DNA of 53,812 bases from the NCBI RefSeq assembly GCF_001552355.1, contig NZ_BCRA01000023.1, forward strand, positions 1 through 53,812, read 5' to 3'. The notes under the pieces were generated by a model that did not search any database, was not told the DNA's origin, and was given only the letters and a program-made list of their open reading frames with translations. This DNA is from Microbacterium resistens NBRC 103078. GTDB lineage: Bacteria > Actinomycetota > Actinomycetes > Actinomycetales > Microbacteriaceae. Of the stretch, positions 7,085 to 17,532 are shown piece by piece. The first letter of the stretch is position 1, and each line of letters begins with the position of its first letter. A program made the position numbers and the translations under genes.

Positions 7085-8590
7085 TCAGACGGCGAACGGA
7101 CCCAGTTCCGCGGCCAGACGCTCCGACACGTGGGCGTGGATCGCCGTCCCCGCCTCCTCGTGCTCGGCCGAGACGAGCAGGCCCGTCTCATGCACGGCGG
7201 CCACGAGATCGCCGCGGTCGTACGGGACCACCGCGCGGATCTCCACCGCCGGCTTCGGCAGGGTCTCGTCGATCGTCGCCCGCAACTCCTCGATCCCCTC
7301 GCCGGTCCGAGACGACACGAAGTGCGCCCCCGGGACGAGGCCCCGCAGCACGAGCCGCTCGTCGTCGTCCAGCAGATCGGCCTTGTTGAAGACCACGATC
7401 TCCGGCAGGTCGCGCGCGCCGACGTCGCCCATCACGTCGCGGACGGTCTGGAGCTGACCGGCGGGGTCCGGGTGGGACCCGTCGACCACGTGGACGATGA
7501 CGTCGGAGTCCGCGACCTCTTCGAGCGTGGATCGGAACGCCTCCACCAGCTGGTGCGGGAGGTTCCGGACGAACCCGACCGTGTCCGTCAGCGTGTAGAC
7601 GCGGCCGTCGGCCGTCTCCGTCCGCCGGACCGTGGCGTCGAGCGTCGCGAACAGGGCGTTCTCGACGAGGACGCCCGCGCTCGTGAGCGCGTTCAGCAGG
7701 CTCGACTTGCCGGCGTTCGTGTACCCGGCGATGGCGACCGACGGGATCGTGTTGCGCTTGCGCTCCGCGCGCTTGGCCTCGCGAGCGGGAGCGAAGTCGC
7801 GGATCTGCTTGCGCAGGATCGCCATCCTCGTCCGGATGCGGCGGCGGTCCAGCTCGATCTTCGTCTCACCGGGTCCGCGCGACCCCATCCCGGCACCGCC
7901 GGCGCCGACCTGTCCACCCGCCTGGCGGCTCATGGACTCGCCCCAGCCGCGCAGCCGCGGAAGCATGTACTCCATCTGGGCCAGCTCGACCTGGGCCTTG
8001 CCCTCTCGGCTCTTCGCGTGCTGACTGAAGATGTCCAGGATCACCGTCGTGCGGTCGATCACCTTGACCTTCACGACGTCCTCCAGCGCGCGACGCTGGC
8101 TGGGCGCGAGCTCGGTGTCGGCGATGACCGTGTCGGCGCCGAGCGCCGCGACGATGTCACGGAGCTCCTGTGCCTTTCCCCGCCCGAGGTAGGTCGCGGG
8201 ATCCGGGTGCGGGCGGCGCTGGAGCACGCCGTCGAGGACGACGGCACCGGCGGTCTCCGCCAGCGCCGCGAGCTCGCGCAGCGAGTTCTCCGCGTCCTCC
8301 TGCGCGCCCTGGGGGTACACGCCCACCAGGACCACGTTCTCCAGGCGGAGCTGTCGGTACTCGACCTCGGTGACGTCTTCGAGCTCGGTGGACAGCCCGG
8401 CGACGCGCCGCAGCGCATGCCGGTCCTCGAGGTCCCACTGCTCGCCGTCCGCAGAGGAGTACGTCGCCGTCGCCTCGTCCTGCAGCGCCTGCGCGGCGCC
8501 GAAGACCCGCGGCTGCGTGCGCTGCTCCCCCGCTTTGAGGACGCGCTCGATCGCGTCGTCGTGATCGTCGTTCGTCGTGGACTGCGTCAT
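7085..8590 (-). CDS. hflX: Ribosome-associated GTPase HflX
   Basis: 501 residues. HflX binds the large ribosomal subunit and splits stalled 70S ribosomes. The N-terminal HflX domain (about 80-190) is followed by the glycine-rich linker (RQAGGQVGAGGAGMGSRGPGE), a coiled arginine-rich helix, and the G domain with Walker A GYTNAGKSS (about 289-297), DTVGF (about 336-340) and NKAD (about 402-405). The ATG at 8590 is preceded by AAAGG five bases upstream. It is convergent with the deaminase gene, with six bases between stops. Confidence 0.95.
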   Translation of the reverse strand: MTQSTTNDDHDDAIERVLKAGEQRTQPRVFGAAQALQDEATATYSSADGEQWDLEDRHALRRVAGLSTELEDVTEVEYRQLRLENVVLVGVYPQGAQEDAENSLRELAALAETAGAVVLDGVLQRRPHPDPATYLGRGKAQELRDIVAALGADTVIADTELAPSQRRALEDVVKVKVIDRTTVILDIFSQHAKSREGKAQVELAQMEYMLPRLRGWGESMSRQAGGQVGAGGAGMGSRGPGETKIELDRRRIRTRMAILRKQIRDFAPAREAKRAERKRNTIPSVAIAGYTNAGKSSLLNALTSAGVLVENALFATLDATVRRTETADGRVYTLTDTVGFVRNLPHQLVEAFRSTLEEVADSDVIVHVVDGSHPDPAGQLQTVRDVMGDVGARDLPEIVVFNKADLLDDDERLVLRGLVPGAHFVSSRTGEGIEELRATIDETLPKPAVEIRAVVPYDRGDLVAAVHETGLLVSAEHEEAGTAIHAHVSERLAAELGPFAV

Positions 8591-8652
8591 CCGCACCTTT
8601 CTGTCGCTCTCCGCACCGGAAGAGCGCCTTAACCTTAGCCCCGGCTCTCCGC

Positions 8653-8658
8653 TACGCT
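8653..8658 (+). promoter_or_regulatory. Predicted -10 box (TACGCT), leaderless
   Basis: Spacer CACCGT to the ATG at 8665. Confidence 0.5.
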
Positions 8659-8664
8659 CACCGT

Positions 8665-9306
8665 ATGGGGTCCGACCACTACTTCACTGCGGCCCCCGCA
8701 AGCCCTGAGAACCTGCGTCGGATCCGGGTCACGCTTGCGGGCCGTGAACTCGAACTCACCACCGCCTCCGGGGTCTTCAGCCCCGATCATGTGGACGCCG
8801 GGACGTCCGTGCTGCTCGCGAACACCCCGCCTCCCCCTCCCGGCGGCAACCTCCTCGATCTCGGCTGCGGATGGGGTCCGATCAGCATCTCTCTCGCGCT
8901 GAGCGCCCCGCACGCCACGATCTGGGCCGTCGACGTCAACGAGCGCGCCCTGGATCTCGTACGCCGCAACGCCGCCGAACTCGGGCTCGATAACGTCAAC
9001 GCCGTGACGCCCGACGATGTTCCCGACGACGTCGTCTTCCGCACCATCCGCTCCAACCCTCCGATCCGGGTCGGCAAGAACGAGCTGCACGGACTCCTGG
9101 AGCGCTGGATCCCACGGCTGGACGAGCGCAGCGACGGCTGGTTCGTGGTCAGCCGGAACCTGGGATCGGACTCCCTGCAGCGGTGGCTCGCCGCGACCTT
9201 CTCCCCCGGCTACAGCGTGTACCGCGCCGCCACGGGCCGCGGCTTCCGCGTCCTCAAGGTGCGCCGCCACGGCACGCCTCCCACCGAGGGCATCCCGGTC
9301 ATCTGA
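8665..9306 (+). CDS. Class I SAM-dependent methyltransferase, RsmC/RlmG-like
   Basis: 213 residues. The SAM-binding motif is LLDLGCGWGPISISLA, followed by WAVDVNERALDLVRRN and the catalytic SNPPIRVGK, the N-P-P-[FI] signature of N-methyltransferases that modify guanine in rRNA. It is half the length of E. coli RsmC and corresponds to its active C-terminal half, as in most Gram-positive bacteria. A TACGCT box lies six bases before the ATG. The exact target base cannot be read from the sequence. Confidence 0.85.
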   Translation: MGSDHYFTAAPASPENLRRIRVTLAGRELELTTASGVFSPDHVDAGTSVLLANTPPPPPGGNLLDLGCGWGPISISLALSAPHATIWAVDVNERALDLVRRNAAELGLDNVNAVTPDDVPDDVVFRTIRSNPPIRVGKNELHGLLERWIPRLDERSDGWFVVSRNLGSDSLQRWLAATFSPGYSVYRAATGRGFRVLKVRRHGTPPTEGIPVI

Positions 9307-9327
9307 CCTTCACCGGGACGAGCAGCG

Positions 9328-10200
9328 TCAGACGAGGTCGATCTCGCCCTGGAACACGATCTGCGCCGGACCGGACAACGCGACGTGCTCGCCGTCCTCC
9401 GCGGGGAACATCCGCACGCCGAGGACCCCGCCGGGGACCTCGACCCGCCAGGCGTCCGGTGCCGCGGACCCGGCCCAATGCCGCACCGCGAGCGCGGTCG
9501 CCGCGACACCGGTCCCGCAGCTCAGCGTCTCTCCCACGCCTCGTTCGAACACCCGCATCCGGACGCGTCCGACACCGTCCTGGACGAGGGGGTCCGCCGG
9601 GACGACGAACTCCACATTCGCCCCGGCCTCGGGGGCAGGCGCCAGCTCCGGCGACCGGGTCAGATCGAGGCCGTCCAGCTCCTCCTCCGAGGCGAGGGCG
9701 ACGACGACGTGCGGGTTCCCCACGTCGATCCCCTGCCCCGGCCGGGGCACGCCGAGGCCGTGGGCACGAGCGAGCGGTTCACCGCCTGCGAGACGCCAGC
9801 GCCCCAGATCCACCTGATAACCGGTCTCGCTGCGCATCACGTCGCGCACGCCCGCACGGGTCCCGATCGGCAGCGTCGCGCCGTGCTCCAGCTCGGCGAG
9901 GCCGGAGCCCAGCAGGTAGTGCGCGAAGACGCGGACGCCGTTCCCGCACATCTCGGCGATGGAGCCATCGGCATTGCGGTAGTCCATGAACCACTCCGCC
10001 GCGGGCTCCTCCGCGAGAGCCGCCGCCCCCTCGGGGAGCGCGCGCGAGCGCACCACGCGCAGCAGCCCGTCCGCACCGATGCCGAAGTGCCGGTCGCACA
10101 GCGCGGCGACCTGCTCCGGCGAGAGGTCGAGCTCTCCGTCCGGGTCGGCGATGATGACGAAGTCGTTCCCGGTGCCGTGACCCTTGGCGAATGCGACCAT
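9328..10200 (-). CDS. dapF: Diaminopimelate epimerase
   Basis: Converts LL- to meso-diaminopimelate for lysine and peptidoglycan synthesis. The two catalytic cysteines are in MCGNGVR (Cys85) and TLSCGTGVA (Cys228). The substrate-binding start [12 protein letters not shown] is intact. At 290 residues it has the normal length. TAGACT lies exactly six bases upstream of the ATG. Other lysine-pathway genes, dapA (24,245) and dapB (33,084), are in the window but not adjacent. Confidence 0.95.
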   Translation of the reverse strand: MVAFAKGHGTGNDFVIIADPDGELDLSPEQVAALCDRHFGIGADGLLRVVRSRALPEGAAALAEEPAAEWFMDYRNADGSIAEMCGNGVRVFAHYLLGSGLAELEHGATLPIGTRAGVRDVMRSETGYQVDLGRWRLAGGEPLARAHGLGVPRPGQGIDVGNPHVVVALASEEELDGLDLTRSPELAPAPEAGANVEFVVPADPLVQDGVGRVRMRVFERGVGETLSCGTGVAATALAVRHWAGSAAPDAWRVEVPGGVLGVRMFPAEDGEHVALSGPAQIVFQGEIDLV

Positions 10201-10206
10201 CGCCCC

Positions 10207-10212
10207 AGTCTA
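10207..10212 (-). promoter_or_regulatory. Predicted -10 box (TAGACT), leaderless
   Basis: Spacer GGGGCG on the gene strand to the ATG at 10200. Confidence 0.5.
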
Positions 10213-10232
10213 CGGGCCGGTCCTGCACCGCC

Positions 10233-10242
10233 ATCCGCTCAG
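10233..10242. promoter_or_regulatory. Candidate operator ATCCGCTCAG upstream of the clpP pair
   Basis: The decamer ATCCGCTCAG, about 62 bases before the clpP start, recurs at 12015-12024 upstream of the XRE regulator gene. A further GGATCC half-site is at 10261-10266. The regulator is the obvious candidate to bind both. Inferred from the shared sequence only. Confidence 0.35.
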
Positions 10243-10303
10243 GGTGGATCAGCCCACGGCGGATCCGGGGCCGTGCCGATCCGCGACGCCGCAGGCTGGT
10301 CGC

Positions 10304-10942
10304 ATGACAGAAGACGCTCCACGCAACCTGTTCGACGCGGACACCCGTCGCATGCTCTACGCCCGTCGGATCCTCGTCCTCGACGGCCCCCTCGACGACG
10401 ACAACGGCGTGCTGCTGATGACGCAGCTGCTCGCCCTCGCCGCCGACGACGACCAGGCCGACATCACCTTGTGGATCCACTCGCCCGGCGGCTCGGTCCC
10501 GGCCATGCTCGCGATCCGGGACCTCATGCGCGCTGTCCCCTGCGACGTCGGCACCGTCGCGTTCGGGCTCGCCTGCAGCGCCGGCCAGTTCCTGCTGTCC
10601 GCGGGGACACCGGGGAAGCGCCGAGCGCTCCCGCACAGCCGCGTCCTCCTGCACCAGGGATCCGCGGGGATCGGCGGCACGGCCGTGGACGTCGAGCTGC
10701 AGGCCGCAGACCTCCGCCAGACCCGCGACACGGTGCTCGGGCTCATCGCCGAGGACACCGGCCAGCCCCTGGACCGGGTCTTCGAGGACTCCCTGCACGA
10801 TCGCTGGTTCAGTGCCCAGGAGGCACTCGAGTACGGCTTCATCGACGAGATCACGTCGTCGTTCCCCGTCATCATGCCGAAGGTCGCACGCCGCGCCGTC
10901 GGCCTCGTCGCCGAACCCGCCCCGCTTCGGGAAGGAGCCTGA
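10304..10942 (+). CDS. clpP: ClpP-family serine protease subunit, first of a pair
   Basis: 212 residues. The catalytic triad is Ser92 in GLACSAGQ, His117 in SRVLLHQ and Asp166 in LHDRWFSA, with the oxyanion-hole motif SPGGSV at 60-65. ClpP forms the proteolytic chamber used by ClpX or ClpC ATPases. The second clpP starts one base after this stop, so the products probably assemble together. A pair beside an XRE regulator and far from clpX resembles the inducible clpP3-clpP4 locus of Streptomyces rather than the housekeeping clpP1-clpP2. The start at 10304 gives a normal short propeptide. Confidence 0.88.
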   Translation: MTEDAPRNLFDADTRRMLYARRILVLDGPLDDDNGVLLMTQLLALAADDDQADITLWIHSPGGSVPAMLAIRDLMRAVPCDVGTVAFGLACSAGQFLLSAGTPGKRRALPHSRVLLHQGSAGIGGTAVDVELQAADLRQTRDTVLGLIAEDTGQPLDRVFEDSLHDRWFSAQEALEYGFIDEITSSFPVIMPKVARRAVGLVAEPAPLREGA

Positions 10943-10943
10943 C

Positions 10944-11546
10944 ATGGCCCAGTTCCTCATCCCCAACGTCGTCGCCCAGACGCCCCGCGGCGACCGGGTC
11001 ATGGACGTGTACTCGCACCTGCTCGCCGAGAGGGTCATCTACCTCGGCACACCGCTGGACTCCGACGTCGCCAACTCCCTCGTGGCCCAGCTCCTCTACC
11101 TGGACGCCCAAGGCGGCGACCGGGACATCCAGCTCTACATCAACTGCGAGGGCGGGGACCCGAGCGCCATGCTCGCCGTGTACGACACGATGCGCTTCAT
11201 CCGCTCCGACGTCGCGACGTTCTGCATGGGTCAGGCGGTCTCCGTGGGGGCCGTGCTCCTCGCTGCGGGCGCGAAGGGCAAGCGTGCCGCCCTCCCCCAC
11301 TCGCGGATCGTGCTGCATCAGCCGGCCGCGCAGGGACGGGGTGCGATCCCCGACCTCATCCTCCAGGCCGACGAGATCGTGCGCGTGCGCAGCGAGCTCG
11401 AACGGATCCTCGTCGCGCACACCGGCCGGGCGGCGGAGGATCTCCGCTCCGACACCGATCGGGACCTGGTGCTGACCGCCGACGCCGCACGGACGTACGG
11501 GATCGTGGACGAGGTGATCGCTGAACGCCGGGAGCTCGTGCCCTGA
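10944..11546 (+). CDS. clpP: ClpP-family serine protease subunit, second of a pair
   Basis: 200 residues. The triad is Ser100 in GQAVSVGA, His125 in SRIVLHQ and Asp174 in TDRDLVLTA. The oxyanion-hole loop reads CEGGDPSA where most ClpPs have SPGGS, so the loop is altered while its glycines are kept. GAAGGAG lies seven bases before the ATG. Translational coupling with the upstream clpP is near certain. A GC-rich hairpin at 11561-11590 ends the unit. Confidence 0.88.
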   Translation: MAQFLIPNVVAQTPRGDRVMDVYSHLLAERVIYLGTPLDSDVANSLVAQLLYLDAQGGDRDIQLYINCEGGDPSAMLAVYDTMRFIRSDVATFCMGQAVSVGAVLLAAGAKGKRAALPHSRIVLHQPAAQGRGAIPDLILQADEIVRVRSELERILVAHTGRAAEDLRSDTDRDLVLTADAARTYGIVDEVIAERRELVP

Positions 11547-11560
11547 TCAGCTCGCGCGAT

Positions 11561-11590
11561 CGGGGCCGGCCGGTGTCCCGGCCGGCCCCG
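11561..11590. terminator. Bidirectional hairpin between clpP and the XRE regulator
   Basis: Perfect 13-bp arms 11561-11573 and 11578-11590 with loop TGTC. It lies between convergent stops at 11546 and 11594. Confidence 0.75.
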
Positions 11591-11593
11591 TCG

Positions 11594-11974
11594 TCACGCC
11601 GCGAGGGCGAAGGCCGCCCGCGAGAACGTCGCCGCGGTCACCGCCGCGGGGACGGCGCGGGGAGCCATCCGCTCCGCGACGCCGAGCGTGAGATCCAGCA
11701 GCGTGAGGTCGAGGGCGCCCGCGACAGCAGCCAGCATCTCGCTGGACGGCTCCTTGATGCCCCGCTCCATCTCCGACAGGTACTGCGGGGAGACGCCGGC
11801 ACGCCGCGAGGTCTCCACCAGCGTCTCGCCCCGGTCCATCCGCTCGGCGCGGAGCAGGTCGCCGACCACCTCCCGCCAGAGCGGCTCGGGCTCCCGCAGC
11901 GGCGCGACGGGACGAGGCGAGTCGGGGACGGATGCGTCGGGCTCGGGCGCGGGGCGAGGGGCGTTGTCGGTCAT
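11594..11974 (-). CDS. XRE-family regulator with an ssrA-like C-terminus, PopR/ClgR-like
   Basis: 126 residues: a Pro/Ala/Glu-rich N-terminal extension (1-33), an HTH_3 domain (about 37-95, with TLVETSRRAGVSPQYLSEMERG), and an alanine-rich tail ending AAFALAA. The last five residues FALAA are identical to the end of the tmRNA tag encoded at 318-332. Known relatives PopR and ClgR of Streptomyces activate clp genes and are degraded by Clp through C-terminal alanines. By analogy this protein probably activates the clpP pair and is cleared by Clp protease. TAGCAT lies six bases before the ATG at 11974, so the mRNA is probably leaderless; a GTG at 11980 is an alternative start. Confidence 0.85.
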   Translation of the reverse strand: MTDNAPRPAPEPDASVPDSPRPVAPLREPEPLWREVVGDLLRAERMDRGETLVETSRRAGVSPQYLSEMERGIKEPSSEMLAAVAGALDLTLLDLTLGVAERMAPRAVPAAVTAATFSRAAFALAA

Positions 11975-11980
11975 GGCCAC

Positions 11981-11986
11981 ATGCTA
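11981..11986 (-). promoter_or_regulatory. Predicted -10 box (TAGCAT), leaderless
   Basis: Spacer GTGGCC on the gene strand to the ATG at 11974. Confidence 0.45.
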
Positions 11987-12009
11987 GGCGTGCGGCCGCG
12001 ACGGCATCG

Positions 12010-12024
12010 AGCGGATCCGCTCAG
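12010..12024. promoter_or_regulatory. Palindrome GAGCGGATCCGCTC, candidate operator of the XRE regulator
   Basis: A perfect 14-bp palindrome (12010-12023) about 36 bases upstream of the regulator start. Its right part, ATCCGCTCAG (12015-12024), matches the element before the clpP pair at 10233-10242. The position relative to the -10 box suits autoregulation. Confidence 0.4.
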
Positions 12025-12039
12025 AGCAGAACGCTCGGG

Positions 12040-12579
12040 TCAGACGTTCGTCCGGCCCGTCAGTACCCGGTATCGGCCGCACAGGAAGGCCCGGTTGCGC
12101 GCCACCTCCTGCAGCTCGAGGTCCAACCGGCGCGGAAGCAGCGGCATCCCCGCGCCGAGCGTGACCGGAGCGTATTGGATCCAGACCTCGTCCAGCAGCC
12201 CCGCATCGGCGAACTGTCCCGCCAGATCCCCACCGCCGACGATCCACACGTCCTTGTCTCCCGCGGCCTCGACCAGCTCGGCGTGGACGGTCGGGATGTC
12301 CGCCTGCGTGAGCCGCACATCCCCCTGCGTCGGAAGGTCGAGATCGCGATGCGTGAACACCCAGGTCGGCTGACGATAGCTCCACCGCCCCTCTTCGTTG
12401 CGCATGACCCATTCGTAGGTGGAGGCGCCCATCGCGAGCGCGCCGATCCCCTCGACGAAACCGGGATAGGCCATGGGCCCTTCCATGTCGATGTCCTGTG
12501 AAAGCAGCCAGTCGAGCGAGTGGTCGGTCGTCGCCAGGAAGCCGTCCAGCGAGGACGCCGTGAAGTAGTGAGTCGCCAT
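12040..12579 (-). CDS. Dihydrofolate reductase-fold protein (RibD C-terminal family)
   Basis: 179 residues. The start MATHYFTASSLDGFLA is the typical first strand and loop of RibD-C/YwjB-type reductases. GALAMGASTYEWV and DVWIVGGGDLAGQFADAGLLDEVWI are the NADPH-binding and dimer regions. Such proteins are NADPH-dependent reductases of unknown physiological substrate and are often annotated dihydrofolate reductase family. The real folA is at 27,052. It is transcribed from its own start upstream of the GNAT gene order. Confidence 0.85.
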   Translation of the reverse strand: MATHYFTASSLDGFLATTDHSLDWLLSQDIDMEGPMAYPGFVEGIGALAMGASTYEWVMRNEEGRWSYRQPTWVFTHRDLDLPTQGDVRLTQADIPTVHAELVEAAGDKDVWIVGGGDLAGQFADAGLLDEVWIQYAPVTLGAGMPLLPRRLDLELQEVARNRAFLCGRYRVLTGRTNV

Positions 12580-12622
12580 GCGCCCATCATCCCCGGGGCC
12601 ACGGACATCGCCGGCCGTGCGG

Positions 12623-13066
12623 TCAGGCGCCCGGGCTGTCGGCGATCAGCCGCTTGCCCATCATCGCGACGTCGACCGGCTCGTAGTCCAGCCCTTCGTA
12701 GAACCGGAGGACCTGCTCGTTCTCCCGCCGGACCATCAGCTGGACCTTGGGGCAGCCCATCTCCGTCAGCAGCCGCTCCGCCTCCGTGACGAGGAGCCGA
12801 CCGATCCCCTGCCCCCGTGCGGCGCCGGCCGTCGCGAGGTAGTACAGCCATCCGCGGTGCCCGTCGTACCCGGCCATGACGGAGCCCACGATGCGGTCCG
12901 CCGGATCGACCGCGACGAGGAAGAGCTCGGGCTGTACGGACAGCTTGCGGAGGATGTCCGCACGCGGATCGTTCCACGGTCGCGTGAGCCCGGCCTCCTC
13001 CCAGAGCGCGACGACGGCCTCGGTGTCGCTCGGTTCGAACGCGCGGAGCCGTGCTGCCGCCGTCAT
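12623..13066 (-). CDS. GNAT acetyltransferase, YpeA-like
   Basis: 147 residues closely resembling E. coli Ype[54 protein letters not shown], then the acetyl-CoA loop [11 protein letters not shown] and [12 protein letters not shown]. The acceptor is unknown. The ATG overlaps the stop of miaA (ATGA, 13063-13066), so it is the last gene of the recX/miaB/miaA-side transcription unit and is translated by coupling. Confidence 0.88.
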   Translation of the reverse strand: MTAAARLRAFEPSDTEAVVALWEEAGLTRPWNDPRADILRKLSVQPELFLVAVDPADRIVGSVMAGYDGHRGWLYYLATAGAARGQGIGRLLVTEAERLLTEMGCPKVQLMVRRENEQVLRFYEGLDYEPVDVAMMGKRLIADSPGA

Positions 13067-14040
13067 CGGGGCCTCTCCTCGGCGACAGCCTCCCGGAGGA
13101 ACGAGGCCGTTCCCGCGAGAGCGTCGTGCCAGCGGACCTCCTCGTACCGCCGGAACCAGGACACCTGACGGCGCGCGTACCGCCGGGTCAGCGCCTGGGT
13201 CTGGGCGATCGCCTCCGCCTCCGACAGCTCCCCGGCGCCCTGCGCGAGCGCCTGGGCGTACCCGATCGCGCGGCGCGCGGTGATCCCCGATTCCAAGCCC
13301 TGCTCGCGCAGCCCCGCCACCTCGGCCATCAGTCCTTCCTGCCACATGCGCTCCACGCGTCGATCGAGCCTCTCCACGAGGACCGACCGCTCCACCGTCA
13401 GCCCGAGGATGCGCGTCCGCGGATGCCACGGCACGGGGCGGTCCGGCAGAGCCGCCCCGTGGGTCGCGCTCCCCTGCTCCAGCACCTCCAGCGCCCGGAC
13501 GATCCGGCGGCCGTTCCGCGGGTCGATCCGCTGCGCGGTGACCGGATCCCGCTCGGCCAGCTGCGCGAACAGCGCCGACGGCCCCTTCTCCGCCAGCTCC
13601 GACTCCCAGCGCGCACGCACCGTCTCGTCCCGGGGCGGGAACCGGAAGTCGTAGAGCACGCTCGACACGTACAACCCCGATCCGCCGACGAGGATCGCGT
13701 CGGCACCGCGGGCATGGATGTCCTCGATCGCCGAGCGGGCCAGGGGCTGGTACCACGCCACAGCCGCCTCCTCGGTGACCTCCCGGACGTCGAGGAGATG
13801 GTGCGGGATGCCGCGCCGAGCGGACACCGGCAGCTTGGCCGTGCCGATGTCCATCCCGCGGTACAGCTGCATGGCGTCGGCGTTGACGACCTCCGCCTGC
13901 ACCCCGTGCGATGCCAGGGCCTCGGCGAGATCCAGGGAGAGCTCGCTCTTCCCGGTCCCGGTGGCTCCGACGACCGCCCACAGCCGGGGCGGACGGCGAC
14001 CGTCGCCCGGGCCGATCGCGTCCGGTCCCGGAAGGGTCAC
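13063..14040 (-). CDS. miaA: tRNA dimethylallyltransferase
   Basis: 325 residues. Transfers dimethylallyl to A37 of tRNAs reading UNN codons, the substrate for MiaB. The P-loop [10 protein letters not shown] is at residues 23-32; [18 protein letters not shown] and GGSGLYV are the usual family motifs. The start is GTG at 14040, overlapping the miaB stop as GTGA; the extended reading frame upstream lies inside miaB and is not used. The C-terminal tRNA-binding segment [13 protein letters not shown] is present. Confidence 0.94.
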   Translation of the reverse strand: MTLPGPDAIGPGDGRRPPRLWAVVGATGTGKSELSLDLAEALASHGVQAEVVNADAMQLYRGMDIGTAKLPVSARRGIPHHLLDVREVTEEAAVAWYQPLARSAIEDIHARGADAILVGGSGLYVSSVLYDFRFPPRDETVRARWESELAEKGPSALFAQLAERDPVTAQRIDPRNGRRIVRALEVLEQGSATHGAALPDRPVPWHPRTRILGLTVERSVLVERLDRRVERMWQEGLMAEVAGLREQGLESGITARRAIGYAQALAQGAGELSEAEAIAQTQALTRRYARRQVSWFRRYEEVRWHDALAGTASFLREAVAEERPR

Positions 14041-15596
14041 ACGCCGACGCGCAGGGTCGGCAGCCCGAGGGAGACGGGGCGGGCCCCCGCGCCGTCGGCG
14101 GGCGCCGGAACCCCGCAGCTCTCCGCCTGCGCCCGGTCCCATGCGTCCCCGCCACGGGTGCGACGGATGCGCAGCGGCTTCCCGTCCGGGGAGTCCGCGA
14201 GGAGATGGAACGGCGCGGCGTGCGTCACCGTGACGGTCACGACGTCACCGGGCCTGGGGATGTCGGAGCCCTCCGGGACCTCGAAGTGCACGAGTCGGTT
14301 GTCCTCCGCGCGCCCGGTGAGGCGATGGGTCTCCGCGTCCTTCTTGCCCTCGCCGACGGAGACCAGCACCTCGATCTCTCGTCCCTGCTGCTTCTGGTTC
14401 TCCTCGAGGGAGATCCGCTCCTGCAGGGCGATCAGGCGGTCGTAGCGCTCCTGCACGACCTCCTTGGGAACCTGGTCCTCCATGGTGGCGGCCGGGGTGC
14501 CCTCGCGGATCGAGTACTGGAACGTGAAGGCGTTCGCGAACCGCGCCTGCTCGACGACGCGCATCGTGTCCTCGAAGTCCTCGTCCGTCTCGCCGGGGAA
14601 GCCCACGATGATGTCCGTCGAGATCGCGGCGTGAGGGATGCGCTCGCGGACGCGGTCGAGGATCCCGAGGAAGCGCTCGCTGCGGTAGGAGCGGCGCATC
14701 GCGCGGAGGATCCGGTCGCTGCCGGACTGCAGAGGCATGTGCAGCTGGGGCATGACGCTCGGCGTCTCCGCCATGGCGTCGATGACGTCGTCGGTGAACG
14801 CCGCCGGATGCGGGCTCGTGAAGCGGATCCGCTCCAGCCCCGGGATCTGCCCCGCCGCACGCAGCAGCTTTCCGAACGCCTGTCGATCACCGAACTCGAC
14901 ACCGTACGAGTTCACGTTCTGCCCGAGCAGCGTCACCTCGATCGCGCCGTCCTCGACGAGGAGGCGGATCTCGTTCAGGATGTCTCCCGGGCGGCGGTCC
15001 TTCTCCTTGCCGCGCAGGCTCGGGACGATGCAGAACGTGCACGTGTTGTTGCAGCCGACCGAGATCGAGACCCACCCGCTGTGAGCCGAGTCCCGCCGCG
15101 TGGGCAGCGTGGAGGGGAAGACCTCGAGGGACTCGAGGATCTCCATCTCCGCCTCGCCGTTGTGCCGGGCGCGCTCCAGCAGCCCCGGGAGGGAGCCCAT
15201 GTTGTGCGTTCCGAACACGACGTCGACCCACGGCGCTTTGTCGAGCACGGCGTCCTTGTCCATCTGGGCCAGACAGCCGCCCACCGCGATCTGCATGCCC
15301 TCGTGCTTGTCCTTGCGGGACTTCAGGTGGCCGAGGGTGCCGTAGAGCTTGCCCGCCGCGTTGTCGCGCACCGCGCAGGTGTTGATGATGACGACGTCCG
15401 CCTCCGCGCCCTCGTCCACACGCACGTAGCCGGCGCTCTCCAGGGATCCGGACAGACGCTCGGAGTCGTGCACGTTCATCTGGCACCCGAAGGTGCGGAC
15501 CTCGTAGGTGCGCGGGCGTCCCGCGTCGTCGAACGCTGCGATCGAGGGCGCGATGATCGTCGGCTCACTGGCTGGAGTGCTCATGATGTCAGCCAT
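14037..15596 (-). CDS. miaB: tRNA-2-methylthio-N6-dimethylallyladenosine synthase
   Basis: Up to 519 residues. A radical-SAM methylthiotransferase adding a methylthio group to i6A37 of tRNA. N-terminal UPF0004 cysteines are Cys38 (FGCQMNVH), Cys74 (NTCAVRDN) and Cys108 (GGCLAQ); the radical SAM cluster is CNNTCTFC (182-189). A TRAM domain (about 380-445) precedes an extra C-terminal tail. The ATG at 15596 overlaps a TAGAAT box, so the internal ATG at 15584 (MSTPASEP) is the likelier start. Its product and MiaA act in sequence and the genes are translationally coupled. Confidence 0.94.
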   Translation of the reverse strand: MADIMSTPASEPTIIAPSIAAFDDAGRPRTYEVRTFGCQMNVHDSERLSGSLESAGYVRVDEGAEADVVIINTCAVRDNAAGKLYGTLGHLKSRKDKHEGMQIAVGGCLAQMDKDAVLDKAPWVDVVFGTHNMGSLPGLLERARHNGEAEMEILESLEVFPSTLPTRRDSAHSGWVSISVGCNNTCTFCIVPSLRGKEKDRRPGDILNEIRLLVEDGAIEVTLLGQNVNSYGVEFGDRQAFGKLLRAAGQIPGLERIRFTSPHPAAFTDDVIDAMAETPSVMPQLHMPLQSGSDRILRAMRRSYRSERFLGILDRVRERIPHAAISTDIIVGFPGETDEDFEDTMRVVEQARFANAFTFQYSIREGTPAATMEDQVPKEVVQERYDRLIALQERISLEENQKQQGREIEVLVSVGEGKKDAETHRLTGRAEDNRLVHFEVPEGSDIPRPGDVVTVTVTHAAPFHLLADSPDGKPLRIRRTRGGDAWDRAQAESCGVPAPADGAGARPVSLGLPTLRVGV

Positions 15597-15691
15597 TCTA
15601 CGGTCGGTCGGAGCACCCGGGCCCGCCCTCCGAACGGATCCGGACCGATGTACCGCCGCCCGGCCCCGCGGGCGTCCGATGCTCGACGGCG

Positions 15692-16429
15692 TCAGTCGGA
15701 GTCCTCGAAGCGGACGCGCCCGCGTGCTCCCGAGGAGCGGGTGTTCTCCCGCAGTGCCGTCCTGGCCGCCGTCATCGCGACACCGCCGCCGTAGCCACGC
15801 CGCGCGAGCTGCCCGACCAGGCGCCGCACCGCGGTGTCCTCGTCGTATCGCGCGAGCGATGCGGCCTTGCTCCGGGCGAACTCCAGCGCGCGATCGGCGT
15901 CGTCGTCCTCGAGCTCGGCCAGCGCCGCATCAGCGGTCTCCCGAGGGATGCCGCGTTGCTGGAGGGTTCGACCGATCGCGACGCGTCCCTGCCCCTTGCG
16001 CTGGGACCCCGCGGTCACGAGGTACTCCGCCAGCGCCGCATCGTTGAGGTAGCCGCGCTCTTCGAACTCGGCGATCACATCCGCCGCGTCGTCCGCCGGA
16101 ACACCCTGCTCACGCAGTGCCTCCCGTGCTTCCCGGCTGGAGAGTTGCTTGGTCCTCAACCGGCGCACGAGGTACTCGGTCGCCTCTTCGATCCCCGGTC
16201 CAGCCTCGTCGGTCGCATCTCTCCGGGAGAAGCGGCCCGCCCGCTCGTCCGCGGCGAGCGGCCGCGGCGACTCCCCCGACGTCGACCGACGAGACGGATG
16301 CGCGGGGTGTCGCGAGCTCGGTGCCCTCTGCGGCTCCTCCGCCGTCGCCGCGTTCGGTCGGCGGGAGCCGAACAACGGGATGACGGGAGCGAGCCGGTCG
16401 TCCTCCGATGGCCCGCCCCCGCTATGCAT
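15692..16429 (-). CDS. recX: RecA regulator RecX
   Basis: 245 residues. RecX binds and modulates RecA filaments. The C-terminal 160 residues hold three RecX helical repeats ([60 protein letters not shown]). The first 80 residues are an Arg/Pro/Ser-rich extension longer than in E. coli but usual in Microbacteriaceae. The ATG at 16429 is chosen; a GTG at 16441 in frame would add four residues. It lies 50 bases downstream of recA in the same direction. Confidence 0.9.
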   Translation of the reverse strand: MHSGGGPSEDDRLAPVIPLFGSRRPNAATAEEPQRAPSSRHPAHPSRRSTSGESPRPLAADERAGRFSRRDATDEAGPGIEEATEYLVRRLRTKQLSSREAREALREQGVPADDAADVIAEFEERGYLNDAALAEYLVTAGSQRKGQGRVAIGRTLQQRGIPRETADAALAELEDDDADRALEFARSKAASLARYDEDTAVRRLVGQLARRGYGGGVAMTAARTALRENTRSSGARGRVRFEDSD

Positions 16430-16479
16430 GGCCCACCGCACTCATCGAGTCGCGTCGAGACATGGTCATCGCCTCCGGA

Positions 16480-17532
<1,053 letters not shown>

